Positions 1 to 6,545 of a DNA stretch of 12,369 nt are shown one piece after another. The stretch lies in the NCBI GenBank assembly GCA_900766785.1, contig CAAFWT010000014.1, forward strand, positions 1 to 12,369, given 5' to 3'. The notes beneath the pieces are model-generated. The model saw nothing but the letters and a program-made list of their open reading frames with translations, had not been told where the DNA came from and did no database searches. The first letter of the stretch is position 1, and the number at the start of each line of letters is the position of its first letter. The stretch is from an uncultured Paraprevotella sp. GTDB taxonomy: Bacteria > Bacteroidota > Bacteroidia > Bacteroidales > Bacteroidaceae. A program made the position numbers and the translations under genes.

Positions 1-98
1 CGTGGAGGATGCAGTGCACTGCAAGGACGGATGCAGTGCACTGCGTGGACGGTTGCACTGCACTGCAGAGGCGGTTGCAGTGCACTGCGTCTGAGACG
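1..98. repeat. 22-bp tandem repeat array with palindromic core
   Basis: Four copies of a 12-bp core, GCAGTGCACTGC, begin at 11, 33, 55 and 77, an exact 22-bp period. The core equals its own reverse complement; copy 3 has one substitution (G to C at its fourth base). The 10-bp linkers are related (aaggacggat, gtggacggtt, agaggcggtt), and bases 1-10 look like another linker, so the array probably continues to the left of the window. The last linker (89-98) is diverged. Because 22 is not a multiple of 3, the array is unlikely to encode a protein repeat. It could be a minisatellite or a row of sites for a dimeric DNA-binding protein spaced two helical turns apart; the sequence does not decide between these. 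Confidence 0.9.
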
Positions 99-423
99 GG
101 CAAAAGGGGCACAGAAATCGCCAGTCCTATTCTGGACAAGAGAAAAGGGTGGAGAGACACACCCCATGCGGGTCACTGTAGCCCCCAGGAAATTTCCGCT
201 GAGCTGATATTTCCACTGAGCCATCCTCTCTCCCTGATTTATCTGGTGAGCCAGATTCATGACGGGTGTGGTGTCGGAAGACGGGAACGGATACCTTCCG
301 CTAAGGATGAAGCAGCATCAGCGGGGGGCAGCCAAGGCTTTTTATACCACTTAAAGTCAGGTCCTTTATACTAAAATATGGGCTGAAGAGGTTATTATAT
401 AAGAAACCACATATTATCGGAAT
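99..423. other. Intergenic region upstream of the glycosidase gene
   Basis: No convincing gene. An open frame from 9 to 374 on the + strand runs through the repeat array, has an odd Cys/Arg-rich composition and resembles no family I know. Small structures are present: an imperfect 17-bp-period direct repeat (ATTTCCGCTGAGC at 192-204 and ATTTCCACTGAGC at 209-221), a 6-bp hairpin ATCTGG/CCAGAT at 241-256 with a TGAG loop, and a CGGAAG/CTTCCG inverted repeat at 275-300. The last 90 bp are AT-rich and likely hold the promoter of the next gene, but I find no exact TAnnTTTG element. Confidence 0.6.
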
Positions 424-2283
424 ATGAAAAACGGACGTTTACTGCTATTCACCTTGGCCTTGTCTCTTGTGCCAGGCTTGTCCTATTGCCAGAAATCCAT
501 GCAGAGTGTCAAACTGATTAATCAGGTGGATTTTGCCCATGTGCATATCAACGATGCCTTTTGGTCGCCTCGTCTGGCCCGGCATCTCGAGACCACTCTG
601 CCTGTGTGTATAGACCAGATAGAGAACAAGACGGGCAGGATACGCAATTTCGAGCGTGCAGCTTTGGGAGAGGGAGAGCATAGCGGCATCTTCTTCGATG
701 ATTCGGACGTATATAAGGCTATGGAGGGCATGGCTTATGCTTTGGCTACTCATCGCGATGCCAAGTTGGAGGCCAAACTGGATGAATGGGTGGACAAGAT
801 AGCCGCAGCCCAGCAGCCAGATGGATACATCAACACGTATTACACGCTCACGGGACTGAGAAACCGCTGGACGGATATGGACAAGCATGAGATGTACTGC
901 GCAGGACACCTGATAGAGGCCGGTGTGGCCTATTATCAGGCTACGGGCAAGCGTAAGTTGATGGATGTGGGAATGCGTATGGCTGACCATGCGATGTCGC
1001 TCTTCGATGTGGGTAAGGGACATTGGGTGCCCGGGCACGAGGAAATAGAATTGGCCTTGGTGAAATTGTCTTTGGCAACGGGAGACCGACGCTATCTGGA
1101 TTTTGCCCATCACTTGCTGGAACAGCGTGGTCATGGATATGGGTCAACAGGTGTTGCTGGACAATGGAACCCTCATTACTATCAGGATGGAATGCCCGTG
1201 AGTGAACTCTCTGTGATAAGCGGACATGCCGTCAGGTCCATGTATCTCTTTACAGGCATGGCCGATGTGGCTGCTCTGGACTCCACCACATCTTACGTGG
1301 AGGCCCTTGACCGCTTGTGGAACAACGTGGTGGGTGCCAGGATGTATGTTACAGGCGGAGTGGGTTCGTCCCGTCATAACGAAGGGTTTACCGAAGACTA
1401 TGATTTGCCAAACAAGGAGGCCTACTGTGAGACATGTGCTTCGGTGGGCATGGTTTTCTGGAACCAGCGTATGAATCAGTTTACGGGTGATGCTAAGTAT
1501 GCCGACGTGATGGAACGCTCCATGTATAACGGAGCTCTGGCTGGTATCTCCTTGCAGGGAGACAAGTTCTTCTATGTGAACCCGCTGGAGTCGGATGGCA
1601 ATCATCATCGCCAGGAGTGGTACGGCTGTGCTTGCTGTCCCAGTCAGATCTCGCGCTTCCTGCCTTCCATAGGCAATTATATCTATGGCACGTCCCAGGA
1701 TGCCGTGTATGTCAATCTCTTTATTTCCGGAACCGCTGAAGTCCAGGCAGGGAACGAGATTCTCAGACTGACCCAGAAGACCACGTACCCGTGGAATGGA
1801 GATGTACGCATAACGGTGGAGTCGGAAGCCCCCATTTCCCAGGCATTGAAAATACGTATACCTGCATGGTGTGACCAGTATAAGTTGAAGGTGAATGGAA
1901 AGGCATTCTCTGCAGAGCCCCAAAAAGGATATGTCACCATAGAGCCTGATGGCCGGAACCGGGTGGAGGTGATGCTGAATATGGACATGACGGTAAAGGT
2001 GGTTGCCGCAGATCCGCGCGTGAAAGCCAACATGGGTAAGCGTGCCATCCAGCGTGGCCCCCTGGTATATTGTATGGAGGAAGTGGACAATAGGGACCTT
2101 TATGTATCGGCTCAGTTGGATAGCCAAACCAAGTTTGCCAGCAAGTTCCAGCCTAGTCTGCTGGGAGGCGTGGTGGAAGTGACAGCCAGGGGTGCACAAG
2201 GCACTCTGCGCTTCATACCCTATTATGCTTGGGACAACAGAGAAGCAGGAAAGATGAAGGTATGGGTGGACTTTAAGGAATAG
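424..2283 (+). CDS. Secreted beta-L-arabinofuranosidase, GH127/GH146 type (DUF1680)
   Basis: This 619-aa protein belongs to the DUF1680 glycoside hydrolases, which remove beta-L-arabinofuranose from plant arabinans, arabinogalactans or glycoproteins using a cysteine nucleophile next to a bound zinc. The (alpha/alpha)6 barrel comes first, with beta-sandwich sequence toward the C-terminus. By comparison with Bifidobacterium HypBA1, E320 (in HNEGF) matches the acid/base Glu322; E336 and C338 (in ETC) match Glu338 and Cys340; C402, C404 and C405 (in GCACCP) match Cys415, the nucleophile Cys417, and Cys418. All are intact, so it should be active. The first 22 residues form a signal peptide (hydrophobic 5-19, SYC then QK); Cys22 is not in a good lipobox because Tyr precedes it, so a periplasmic enzyme is more likely than a lipoprotein. 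It uses ATA and AGG codons that the ribosomal genes avoid. No SusC/D pair or regulator is in view. GH127 versus GH146, and the exact substrate, cannot be settled here. Confidence 0.9.
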   Translation: MKNGRLLLFTLALSLVPGLSYCQKSMQSVKLINQVDFAHVHINDAFWSPRLARHLETTLPVCIDQIENKTGRIRNFERAALGEGEHSGIFFDDSDVYKAMEGMAYALATHRDAKLEAKLDEWVDKIAAAQQPDGYINTYYTLTGLRNRWTDMDKHEMYCAGHLIEAGVAYYQATGKRKLMDVGMRMADHAMSLFDVGKGHWVPGHEEIELALVKLSLATGDRRYLDFAHHLLEQRGHGYGSTGVAGQWNPHYYQDGMPVSELSVISGHAVRSMYLFTGMADVAALDSTTSYVEALDRLWNNVVGARMYVTGGVGSSRHNEGFTEDYDLPNKEAYCETCASVGMVFWNQRMNQFTGDAKYADVMERSMYNGALAGISLQGDKFFYVNPLESDGNHHRQEWYGCACCPSQISRFLPSIGNYIYGTSQDAVYVNLFISGTAEVQAGNEILRLTQKTTYPWNGDVRITVESEAPISQALKIRIPAWCDQYKLKVNGKAFSAEPQKGYVTIEPDGRNRVEVMLNMDMTVKVVAADPRVKANMGKRAIQRGPLVYCMEEVDNRDLYVSAQLDSQTKFASKFQPSLLGGVVEVTARGAQGTLRFIPYYAWDNREAGKMKVWVDFKE

Positions 2284-2303
2284 GATTGCGACCTTCGGCG
2301 AAT

Positions 2304-2347
2304 AGCGGCACCCCAGGATTCTCTTGTAGTCCTCCAGGGGTGCCGCT
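2304..2347 (+). terminator. Strong hairpin after the glycosidase gene, possible terminator
   Basis: AGCGGCACCCC (2304-2314) is perfectly complementary to GGGGTGCCGCT (2337-2347), and AGGA (2315-2318) can pair with TCCT (2330-2333) after a 3-nt bulge, leaving an 11-nt loop. It begins 20 bp after the stop codon, where a transcription stop would be expected. No U-run follows, so it is not a classic intrinsic terminator; it could act as an mRNA 3'-end stabiliser instead. Confidence 0.5.
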
Positions 2348-2853
2348 GCCGTTATCCCATCACCAATACCTACATCTGGGAAAACATCTCTTTGGCTTTC
2401 TCTCCATCCACGGATCTTCTTCCCGAATGGCTTCTCCCTCTCAGGAGACATATATAATATGTTCGCGCGCATGCGCGTATGCGTATTATATATATAAGGT
2501 ATGTGAAGCGCCTGCTTAGCCCTTCGGCATGAGTCTTGAATGCTTCGTAATCGTGTTGGCCTCCGCATCTCAGGTCAAGGATTCGGAATGCCATTCGTGT
2601 GGGACTGGAATCTGCTTGTGAGCATCAGGATAATCCGTTTTGCCAAAGGGAATATTCCTCATGGAAGTTTCCTTCCTTGTTCTCATTCTTAGGGCTCTTT
2701 CTATGCCGAGCCGACAACTTTATCTGGATGGCTTTCCTTCTGATACCTTTCCCATCGGGCTTCAGTAGCTGGTCCTTGTATCTGGAGATGAGATATTTTT
2801 GAGGTTCGGTTATGTGAATTTCATTGAACAACAATAATTTTAGTGGAAAAATA
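2348..2853. other. Long intergenic region before the ribosomal operon
   Basis: About 500 bp with no recognisable gene, RNA gene or mobile element. It contains the nested palindrome listed separately and a 10-bp palindrome GGAATATTCC at 2649-2658. On the minus strand one frame is open from 2900 down to 2370 except for a single TGA (2625-2627). The translation is rich in Lys and Arg and matches no family I know, so I treat it as non-coding or a decayed remnant. Confidence 0.5.
2450..2493. repeat. Nested AT-rich/GC-rich palindrome with alternating pyrimidine-purine tract
   Basis: Outer arms ATATATAATA (2450-2459) and TATTATATAT (2484-2493) are perfect inverted repeats. Between them lies a second perfect palindrome, CGCGCATGCGCG (2466-2477). 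Bases 2464-2486 alternate strictly pyrimidine-purine, using mostly CG, CA and TG steps, the composition that favours Z-DNA; the AT arms would melt easily and could let a cruciform extrude. The two structures are seen directly in the sequence; any function is unknown. Confidence 0.8.
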
Positions 2854-2884
2854 TGTGTAGAAAGGAGGAAAATTTGTACCTTTG
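2854..2884 (+). promoter_or_regulatory. Promoter of the ribosomal protein operon
   Basis: TACCTTTG at 2877-2884 matches the Bacteroidetes -7 consensus TAnnTTTG exactly. The expected -33 TTG is only weakly matched, by TGTG at 2854-2857, 19 bp upstream. A start site around 2889-2892 would give an rpsL leader of about 75 nt. There is no other exact TAnnTTTG close to rpsL. Confidence 0.75.
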
Positions 2885-2890
2885 CACCCC

Positions 2891-2919
2891 GAATGGGCAT
2901 ACTATACCCGTTCGTAAAC
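2891..2919 (+). promoter_or_regulatory. 5'-end hairpin in the rpsL leader
   Basis: GAATGGG (2891-2897) can pair with CCCGTTC (2907-2913) through seven base pairs, one a G-U wobble, around a 9-nt loop. If transcription starts near 2890 the hairpin is at the extreme 5' end of the mRNA, where it could protect against decay or bind a regulatory protein. The 3' arm runs into GTTCGTAAAC (2910-2919), nearly repeated in the fusA-rpsJ hairpin. The rest of the leader is A/T-rich and open up to the start codon. Confidence 0.5.
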
Positions 2920-2965
2920 TATATCAGACATATAATATATACAATAATAAATAAAAGAAAACGAA

Positions 2966-3349
2966 ATGCCTACAATTCAGCAATTGGTAAGAAAAGGCCG
3001 TACTGTATTGGTGGACAAGAGCAAGAGCCCCGCTCTGGACAACTGCCCTCAGCGTCGTGGAGTCTGTGTTCGTGTGTACACCACTACACCTAAGAAGCCT
3101 AATTCTGCGATGAGAAAAGTCGCTCGTGTACGTCTGACCAACTCCAAGGAGGTCAACAGTTACATCCCCGGAGAGGGACACAACCTGCAGGAACACAGCA
3201 TCGTACTGGTGCGCGGTGGTCGTGTGAAGGACCTTCCTGGTGTACGTTACCACATCGTACGTGGTACACTGGATACTGCTGGTGTTGCCAACAGAACCCA
3301 GCGTCGCAGTAAGTATGGCGCAAAGCGTCCTAAGGCTGCCAAGAAGTAA
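2966..3349 (+). CDS. rpsL: 30S ribosomal protein S12
   Basis: S12 (uS12) sits at the decoding centre of the 30S subunit and helps control translation accuracy. The 127-aa product keeps the family core: QLVRKGR near the start, the TTTPKKPNSA loop at 39-48, GEGHNLQEHS at 69-78 and the RVKDLPGVRYH loop at 86-96. Lys43 and Lys88, the classic positions of streptomycin-resistance changes, are wild type, and Asp89, the residue methylthiolated in some bacteria, is present. The basic tail ends KRPKAAKK. It is the first gene of the operon. No Shine-Dalgarno precedes the ATG; the context is the A-rich stretch GAAAACGAA. A 131-bp gap separates it from rpsG. Confidence 0.97.
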   Translation: MPTIQQLVRKGRTVLVDKSKSPALDNCPQRRGVCVRVYTTTPKKPNSAMRKVARVRLTNSKEVNSYIPGEGHNLQEHSIVLVRGGRVKDLPGVRYHIVRGTLDTAGVANRTQRRSKYGAKRPKAAKK

Positions 3350-3480
3350 TCGTTGAGGAACGACAGACAAGAAAACTTTAACTTTGTTTTTGGTTGTAGA
3401 CTAAGGTTGAGTAAATCTCCCAGCGGGGAGTATTGAAGAACGCAAGAATGCAGCCCTGAACACAAAAACAAATCAAAACA
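3350..3480 (+). promoter_or_regulatory. Structured rpsL-rpsG spacer, possible S7 autoregulation site
   Basis: This 131-bp gap is unusually long for the operon. It contains a small hairpin directly after the rpsL stop (TCGTT 3350-3354, loop GAGG, AACGA 3359-3363) and a second, GC-rich one (CTCCC 3417-3421, loop AGCG, GGGAG 3426-3430) 50 bp before rpsG. In E. coli S7 binds the equivalent rpsL-rpsG spacer and represses its own translation; a similar role here is inference from position only. The last 20 bp are A-rich and free of Shine-Dalgarno sequence. Confidence 0.4.
3353..3386 (+). promoter_or_regulatory. Candidate internal promoter ahead of rpsG
   Basis: TAACTTTG at 3379-3386 fits the -7 consensus TAnnTTTG, and TTG at 3353-3355 lies 23 bp upstream, at the long end of the spacing accepted for Bacteroidetes. 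It would let rpsG and fusA be transcribed separately from rpsL. The element is short and could occur by chance. Confidence 0.35.
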
Positions 3481-3957
3481 ATGCGTAAAGCTAAACCAAA
3501 GAAGCGTTTGGTGCTTCCCGATCCCGTTTACGGAGACGTGAAGGTATCCAAATTTGTTAACCATCTGATGTATGATGGTAAGAAGAGCATCTCTTATGAG
3601 ATTTTCTATGGTGCTCTCGAGATTGTGAAGAACAAGATGGCCAACGAGGAGAAGGATTCTCTGACCATTTGGAAAGAGGCTCTCGACAAGATCACTCCTC
3701 AGGTAGAGGTAAAGAGCCGCCGTATCGGTGGTGCTACCTTCCAGGTGCCAACAGAAATTCGCCCTGACCGTAAAGAAAGTGTGTCCATGAAGAACATGAT
3801 TGCCTTCGCACGTAAGCGTGGTGGTAAGACTATGGCCGATAAGTTGGCTGCCGAGATCATGGATGCTTATAATGAGCAAGGTGGAGCCTTCAAGCGTAAG
3901 GAGGACATGCATCGCATGGCCGAGGCTAACCGTGCATTCGCTCACTTCCGTTTCTAA
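3481..3957 (+). CDS. rpsG: 30S ribosomal protein S7
   Basis: S7 (uS7) starts assembly of the 30S head by binding the 3' major domain of 16S rRNA and contacts E-site tRNA. The 158-aa length is normal. The family signature DPVYGDVKVSKFVNHLM is at 14-30 followed by DGKK (32-35); the beta-hairpin that reaches toward the E site is at 79-90 (SRRIGGATFQVP); the helical C-terminal half holds ARKRGGKTMADKLAAE and ends AHFRF. The ATG follows an A-rich stretch (ACAAATCAAAACA) without Shine-Dalgarno. fusA begins 18 bp downstream, so the two are surely co-transcribed. In E. coli S7 represses its own operon. Confidence 0.97.
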   Translation: MRKAKPKKRLVLPDPVYGDVKVSKFVNHLMYDGKKSISYEIFYGALEIVKNKMANEEKDSLTIWKEALDKITPQVEVKSRRIGGATFQVPTEIRPDRKESVSMKNMIAFARKRGGKTMADKLAAEIMDAYNEQGGAFKRKEDMHRMAEANRAFAHFRF

Positions 3958-3975
3958 TTCATAGATGTTCATAAA

Positions 3976-6093
3976 ATGGCAAAGCAAGATCTTCATTTGA
4001 CCCGTAACTTCGGCATTATGGCGCATATTGACGCCGGTAAGACAACCACGTCGGAGCGTATCCTTTTCTATACAGGAAAGACTCATAAGATCGGAGAGGT
4101 GCATGAGGGCGCAGCCACCATGGACTGGATGGAGCAGGAGCAGGAGCGTGGTATTACCATCACATCTGCTGCTACTACTGCCTACTGGAAGTATAATGAT
4201 CAAAAGTATAAGTTCAACCTGATTGACACACCGGGACACGTGGATTTTACTGCAGAGGTGGAGCGCTCTTTGCGAGTTCTCGACGGTGCAGTGGCCACTT
4301 ATTGTGCTGTGGGTGGTGTGGAGCCTCAGTCTGAGACTGTATGGCGTCAGGCTGACAAGTACAACGTACCCCGTATCGGTTATGTGAACAAGATGGACCG
4401 CTCTGGTGCTGACTTCTTTGAAGTTGTTCGCCAGATGAAGGATGTCCTGGGTGCCAACCCCGTGGTTCTGGCTGTGCCCATCGGTGCAGAGGAGAACTTC
4501 AAGGGCATCGTTGACCTGCTTCGTATGAAGGCCATCCTGTGGCATGACGAGACTATGGGCGCAGATTATGATATCGAGGACATTCCCGCCGATATGCAGG
4601 CTGAGTGCGACGAATGGCGCGCTAAGCTCATTGAGCAGGCTGCTGAGCAGGATGAGGCTCTCATGGAGAAGTACTTTGAAGATCCCGACTCCATCACCAG
4701 CGAGGAGATCGTGGCCGCTATCCGTAAGGGTACCCTCTCTCTGGATATCGTTCCTATGACCTGTGGCTCTTCGTTCAAGAACAAGGGCGTACAGACTCTG
4801 CTCGACTATGTGTGCATGTTCCTTCCCTCACCCCTGGATACTCCCAATATCGTAGGTAAGAATCCTGATACCGGTGAAGAGGAAGACCGCATTCCCAGCG
4901 AGGATGAGAAGACAGCTGCATTGGTGTTCAAGATTGCCACCGATCCCTATATGGGTCGTCTGACCTTCTTCCGCGTTTACTCCGGTAAGATAGAGTCTGG
5001 CTCTTATACTTACAATGTTCGCTCTGGCAAGAAGGAGCGCGTGAGCCGTCTCTTCCAGATGCACTCCAATCACCAGAATCCCGTAGACGAGATCAGTGCA
5101 GGTGATATCGGTGCAGGTGTAGGATTCAAGGATATCCGTACTGGTGATACCTTGGCCGACGAGGATGCACCCATCGTGCTGGAGTCTATGGACTTCCCCG
5201 ATCCCGTAATCGGTATCGCCGTTGAGCCCAAGACTCAGAAGGATCTGGACAAGTTGAGCAACGGCTTGGCTAAGTTGGCCGAGGAGGATCCCACCTTTAC
5301 TGTTCGCACCGATGAGCAGAGTGGTCAGACTGTGATTTCCGGTATGGGTGAGCTTCACCTGGATATCATCATCGACCGTCTGAAGCGCGAGTTCAAGGTA
5401 GAATGTAACCAGGGTAAGCCTCAGGTTAACTACAAGGAGGCTGTCACCACCACTGTCAACCATCGTGAGGTTTACAAGAAGCAGTCTGGTGGTCGTGGTA
5501 AGTTCGCTGATATCATTGTTAATCTGGGTCCCGTTGACGAGGACTTCAAGGAGGGTGGCCTGCAGTTCCTCAACAAGGTTACTGGCGGTAACATTCCCAA
5601 GGAATTCATCCCCTCTGTTCAGAAAGGCTTTGAGAATGCCATGAAGAATGGTGTGCTGGGTGGCTTCCCCATGGATAGCCTCAAGGTGGAACTTCTGGAC
5701 GGTAGCTTCCATCCCGTGGACTCTGACCAGTTGTCATTCGAACTGGCTGCCCAGATGGCTTACAAGGCATGCTGCGCCAAGGCTAAGCCCGTGCTGATGG
5801 AGCCCATCATGCGTCTCGAAGTGGTTACTCCCGAAGAGAACATGGGTGATGTGATTGGTGACTTGAACAAGCGTCGTGGTCAGGTAGAGGGTATGGATAC
5901 CACTCGCACAGGTGCACGTCTGGTGAAGGCAATGGTACCTCTGGCTGAGATGTTCGGATATGTGACCGCACTGCGTACCATCACCTCTGGTCGTGCCACA
6001 AGTTCCATGACTTATGATCATCATGCACCCGTAAGCTCAAGCATCGCCAAGAGCGTGCTCGAAGAGATCAAGGGTCGCGTAGATCTGGTGTAA
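3976..6093 (+). CDS. fusA: Translation elongation factor G (EF-G)
   Basis: EF-G is the cytoplasmic GTPase that drives tRNA-mRNA translocation and, with RRF, ribosome recycling. The 705-aa protein has the normal five-domain length. All GTPase motifs are intact: P-loop AHIDAGKT (16-23), switch I RGITIT (58-63), DTPGH (84-88) with the catalytic His88, and NKMD (138-141). Domain II begins near residue 305, domains III-V follow (GMGELHLDIIIDRL marks the III/IV region), and domain V ends near ALRTITSGRATSSMTY. The complete GTPase motifs and the place between rpsG and rpsJ identify it as the canonical housekeeping EF-G rather than the starvation paralogue of gut Bacteroides, which lacks GTPase activity. 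Codon use is strongly biased (CGT/CGC, AAG, CTG), as expected for high expression. tuf does not follow, which is normal in Bacteroidetes. Confidence 0.97.
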   Translation: MAKQDLHLTRNFGIMAHIDAGKTTTSERILFYTGKTHKIGEVHEGAATMDWMEQEQERGITITSAATTAYWKYNDQKYKFNLIDTPGHVDFTAEVERSLRVLDGAVATYCAVGGVEPQSETVWRQADKYNVPRIGYVNKMDRSGADFFEVVRQMKDVLGANPVVLAVPIGAEENFKGIVDLLRMKAILWHDETMGADYDIEDIPADMQAECDEWRAKLIEQAAEQDEALMEKYFEDPDSITSEEIVAAIRKGTLSLDIVPMTCGSSFKNKGVQTLLDYVCMFLPSPLDTPNIVGKNPDTGEEEDRIPSEDEKTAALVFKIATDPYMGRLTFFRVYSGKIESGSYTYNVRSGKKERVSRLFQMHSNHQNPVDEISAGDIGAGVGFKDIRTGDTLADEDAPIVLESMDFPDPVIGIAVEPKTQKDLDKLSNGLAKLAEEDPTFTVRTDEQSGQTVISGMGELHLDIIIDRLKREFKVECNQGKPQVNYKEAVTTTVNHREVYKKQSGGRGKFADIIVNLGPVDEDFKEGGLQFLNKVTGGNIPKEFIPSVQKGFENAMKNGVLGGFPMDSLKVELLDGSFHPVDSDQLSFELAAQMAYKACCAKAKPVLMEPIMRLEVVTPEENMGDVIGDLNKRRGQVEGMDTTRTGARLVKAMVPLAEMFGYVTALRTITSGRATSSMTYDHHAPVSSSIAKSVLEEIKGRVDLV

Positions 6094-6129
6094 TCAGCAA
6101 TATATACATATATATATAAGAAAGGATAA

Positions 6130-6177
6130 GGGGAGTGGGTTCGTAAGCGAATGACTCTTTACGAACTACTCTCCCCC
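6130..6177 (+). promoter_or_regulatory. Large hairpin in the fusA-rpsJ spacer
   Basis: GGGGAG (6130-6135) pairs with CTCCCC (6171-6176) and GTTCGTAA (6139-6146) with TTACGAAC (6159-6166), separated by a small internal loop (3 and 4 nt), with a 12-nt apical loop (6147-6158). An alternative register pairs AGUGG with ACUACU-type bases and bulges one G. It occupies the middle of the 114-bp gap between EF-G and S10, after an AT-alternating stretch (6100-6118). No U-run follows, so full termination is unlikely. I find no TAnnTTTG in the gap. Position suggests an S10-operon leader (attenuation, r-protein binding such as L4 in E. coli, or mRNA processing). Confidence 0.7.
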
Positions 6178-6207
6178 TATAATCAACAATAACAACAAGA
6201 ATCAAAA

Positions 6208-6513
6208 ATGAGTCAGAAAATCAGAATCAAACTGAAGTCTTATGACCACAATTTGGTGGATAAGTCTGCAGAGAAAATCGTGAAGACCGTAAAGGTGACT
6301 GGTGCTATCGTAAGTGGCCCCATACCCCTGCCCACTCGCAAGAGAATCTTCACAGTAAACCGTTCTACCTTCGTCAACAAGAAGAGCCGCGAACAGTTTG
6401 AGTTGAATTCCTACAAGCGTCTTATTGACATCTACAGCTCAACAGAAAAGACTGTGGACGCACTCATGAAGCTCGAACTGCCCAGTGGCGTTGAGGTGGA
6501 AATCAAGGTGTAA
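6208..6513 (+). CDS. rpsJ: 30S ribosomal protein S10 / NusE
   Basis: S10 (uS10) is a 30S head protein and also acts as NusE, bridging NusG and NusB in transcription antitermination. The 101-aa protein is of normal length. The family signature VSGPIPLPT is at 35-43 in the long loop, followed by TVNRS (49-53), KKSREQFE (58-65) and KRLIDI. It is the first gene of the S10 part of the cluster and lies just downstream of the structured fusA-rpsJ spacer, so it is the likely target of any control there. The start has an A-rich context (AACAACAAGAATCAAAA) with no Shine-Dalgarno. Confidence 0.97.
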   Translation: MSQKIRIKLKSYDHNLVDKSAEKIVKTVKVTGAIVSGPIPLPTRKRIFTVNRSTFVNKKSREQFELNSYKRLIDIYSSTEKTVDALMKLELPSGVEVEIKV

Positions 6514-6545
6514 TATTTCAAGTGATTTAATTAATAATAAGAGAA

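Noticed and set aside
1..98. CRISPR array
   Set aside because: Units are 22 bp in total with related 10-bp linkers, not 25-40 bp repeats with unique spacers, and no cas gene is present.
9..374. A 121-aa open frame on the + strand through the repeat array
   Set aside because: The 22-bp period shifts frame at each copy, the composition is not protein-like, and no family resemblance is seen.
424..489. Lipoprotein signal on the glycosidase (Cys22)
   Set aside because: The residue before Cys22 is Tyr, whereas a lipobox needs Gly, Ala or Ser there; ordinary signal peptidase cleavage is more likely, though not proven.
1144..2568. A 474-aa open frame on the minus strand
   Set aside because: It lies opposite the glycosidase coding frame and runs on into the intergenic palindrome; it has no recognisable domain and is explained by codon bias of the + strand gene.
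2861..2870. AAAGGAGGAA, a perfect Shine-Dalgarno-like sequence upstream of rpsL
   Set aside because: It lies about 95 bp before the rpsL ATG and upstream of the -7 element, so it would not even be in the mRNA.
2966..3349. Streptomycin-resistance change in S12
   Set aside because: Lys43 and Lys88 are both wild type.
3247..4545. A 432-aa open frame on the minus strand
   Set aside because: It lies antisense to rpsL, rpsG and fusA, crossing three genes; a shadow of strongly biased codon use.
4828..5712. A 294-aa open frame on the minus strand
   Set aside because: It is wholly antisense to fusA and has no recognisable domain.
6130..6177. Intrinsic terminator between fusA and rpsJ
   Set aside because: The stem is followed by CTATAATC rather than a U-run, and no promoter is seen before rpsJ to restart transcription.
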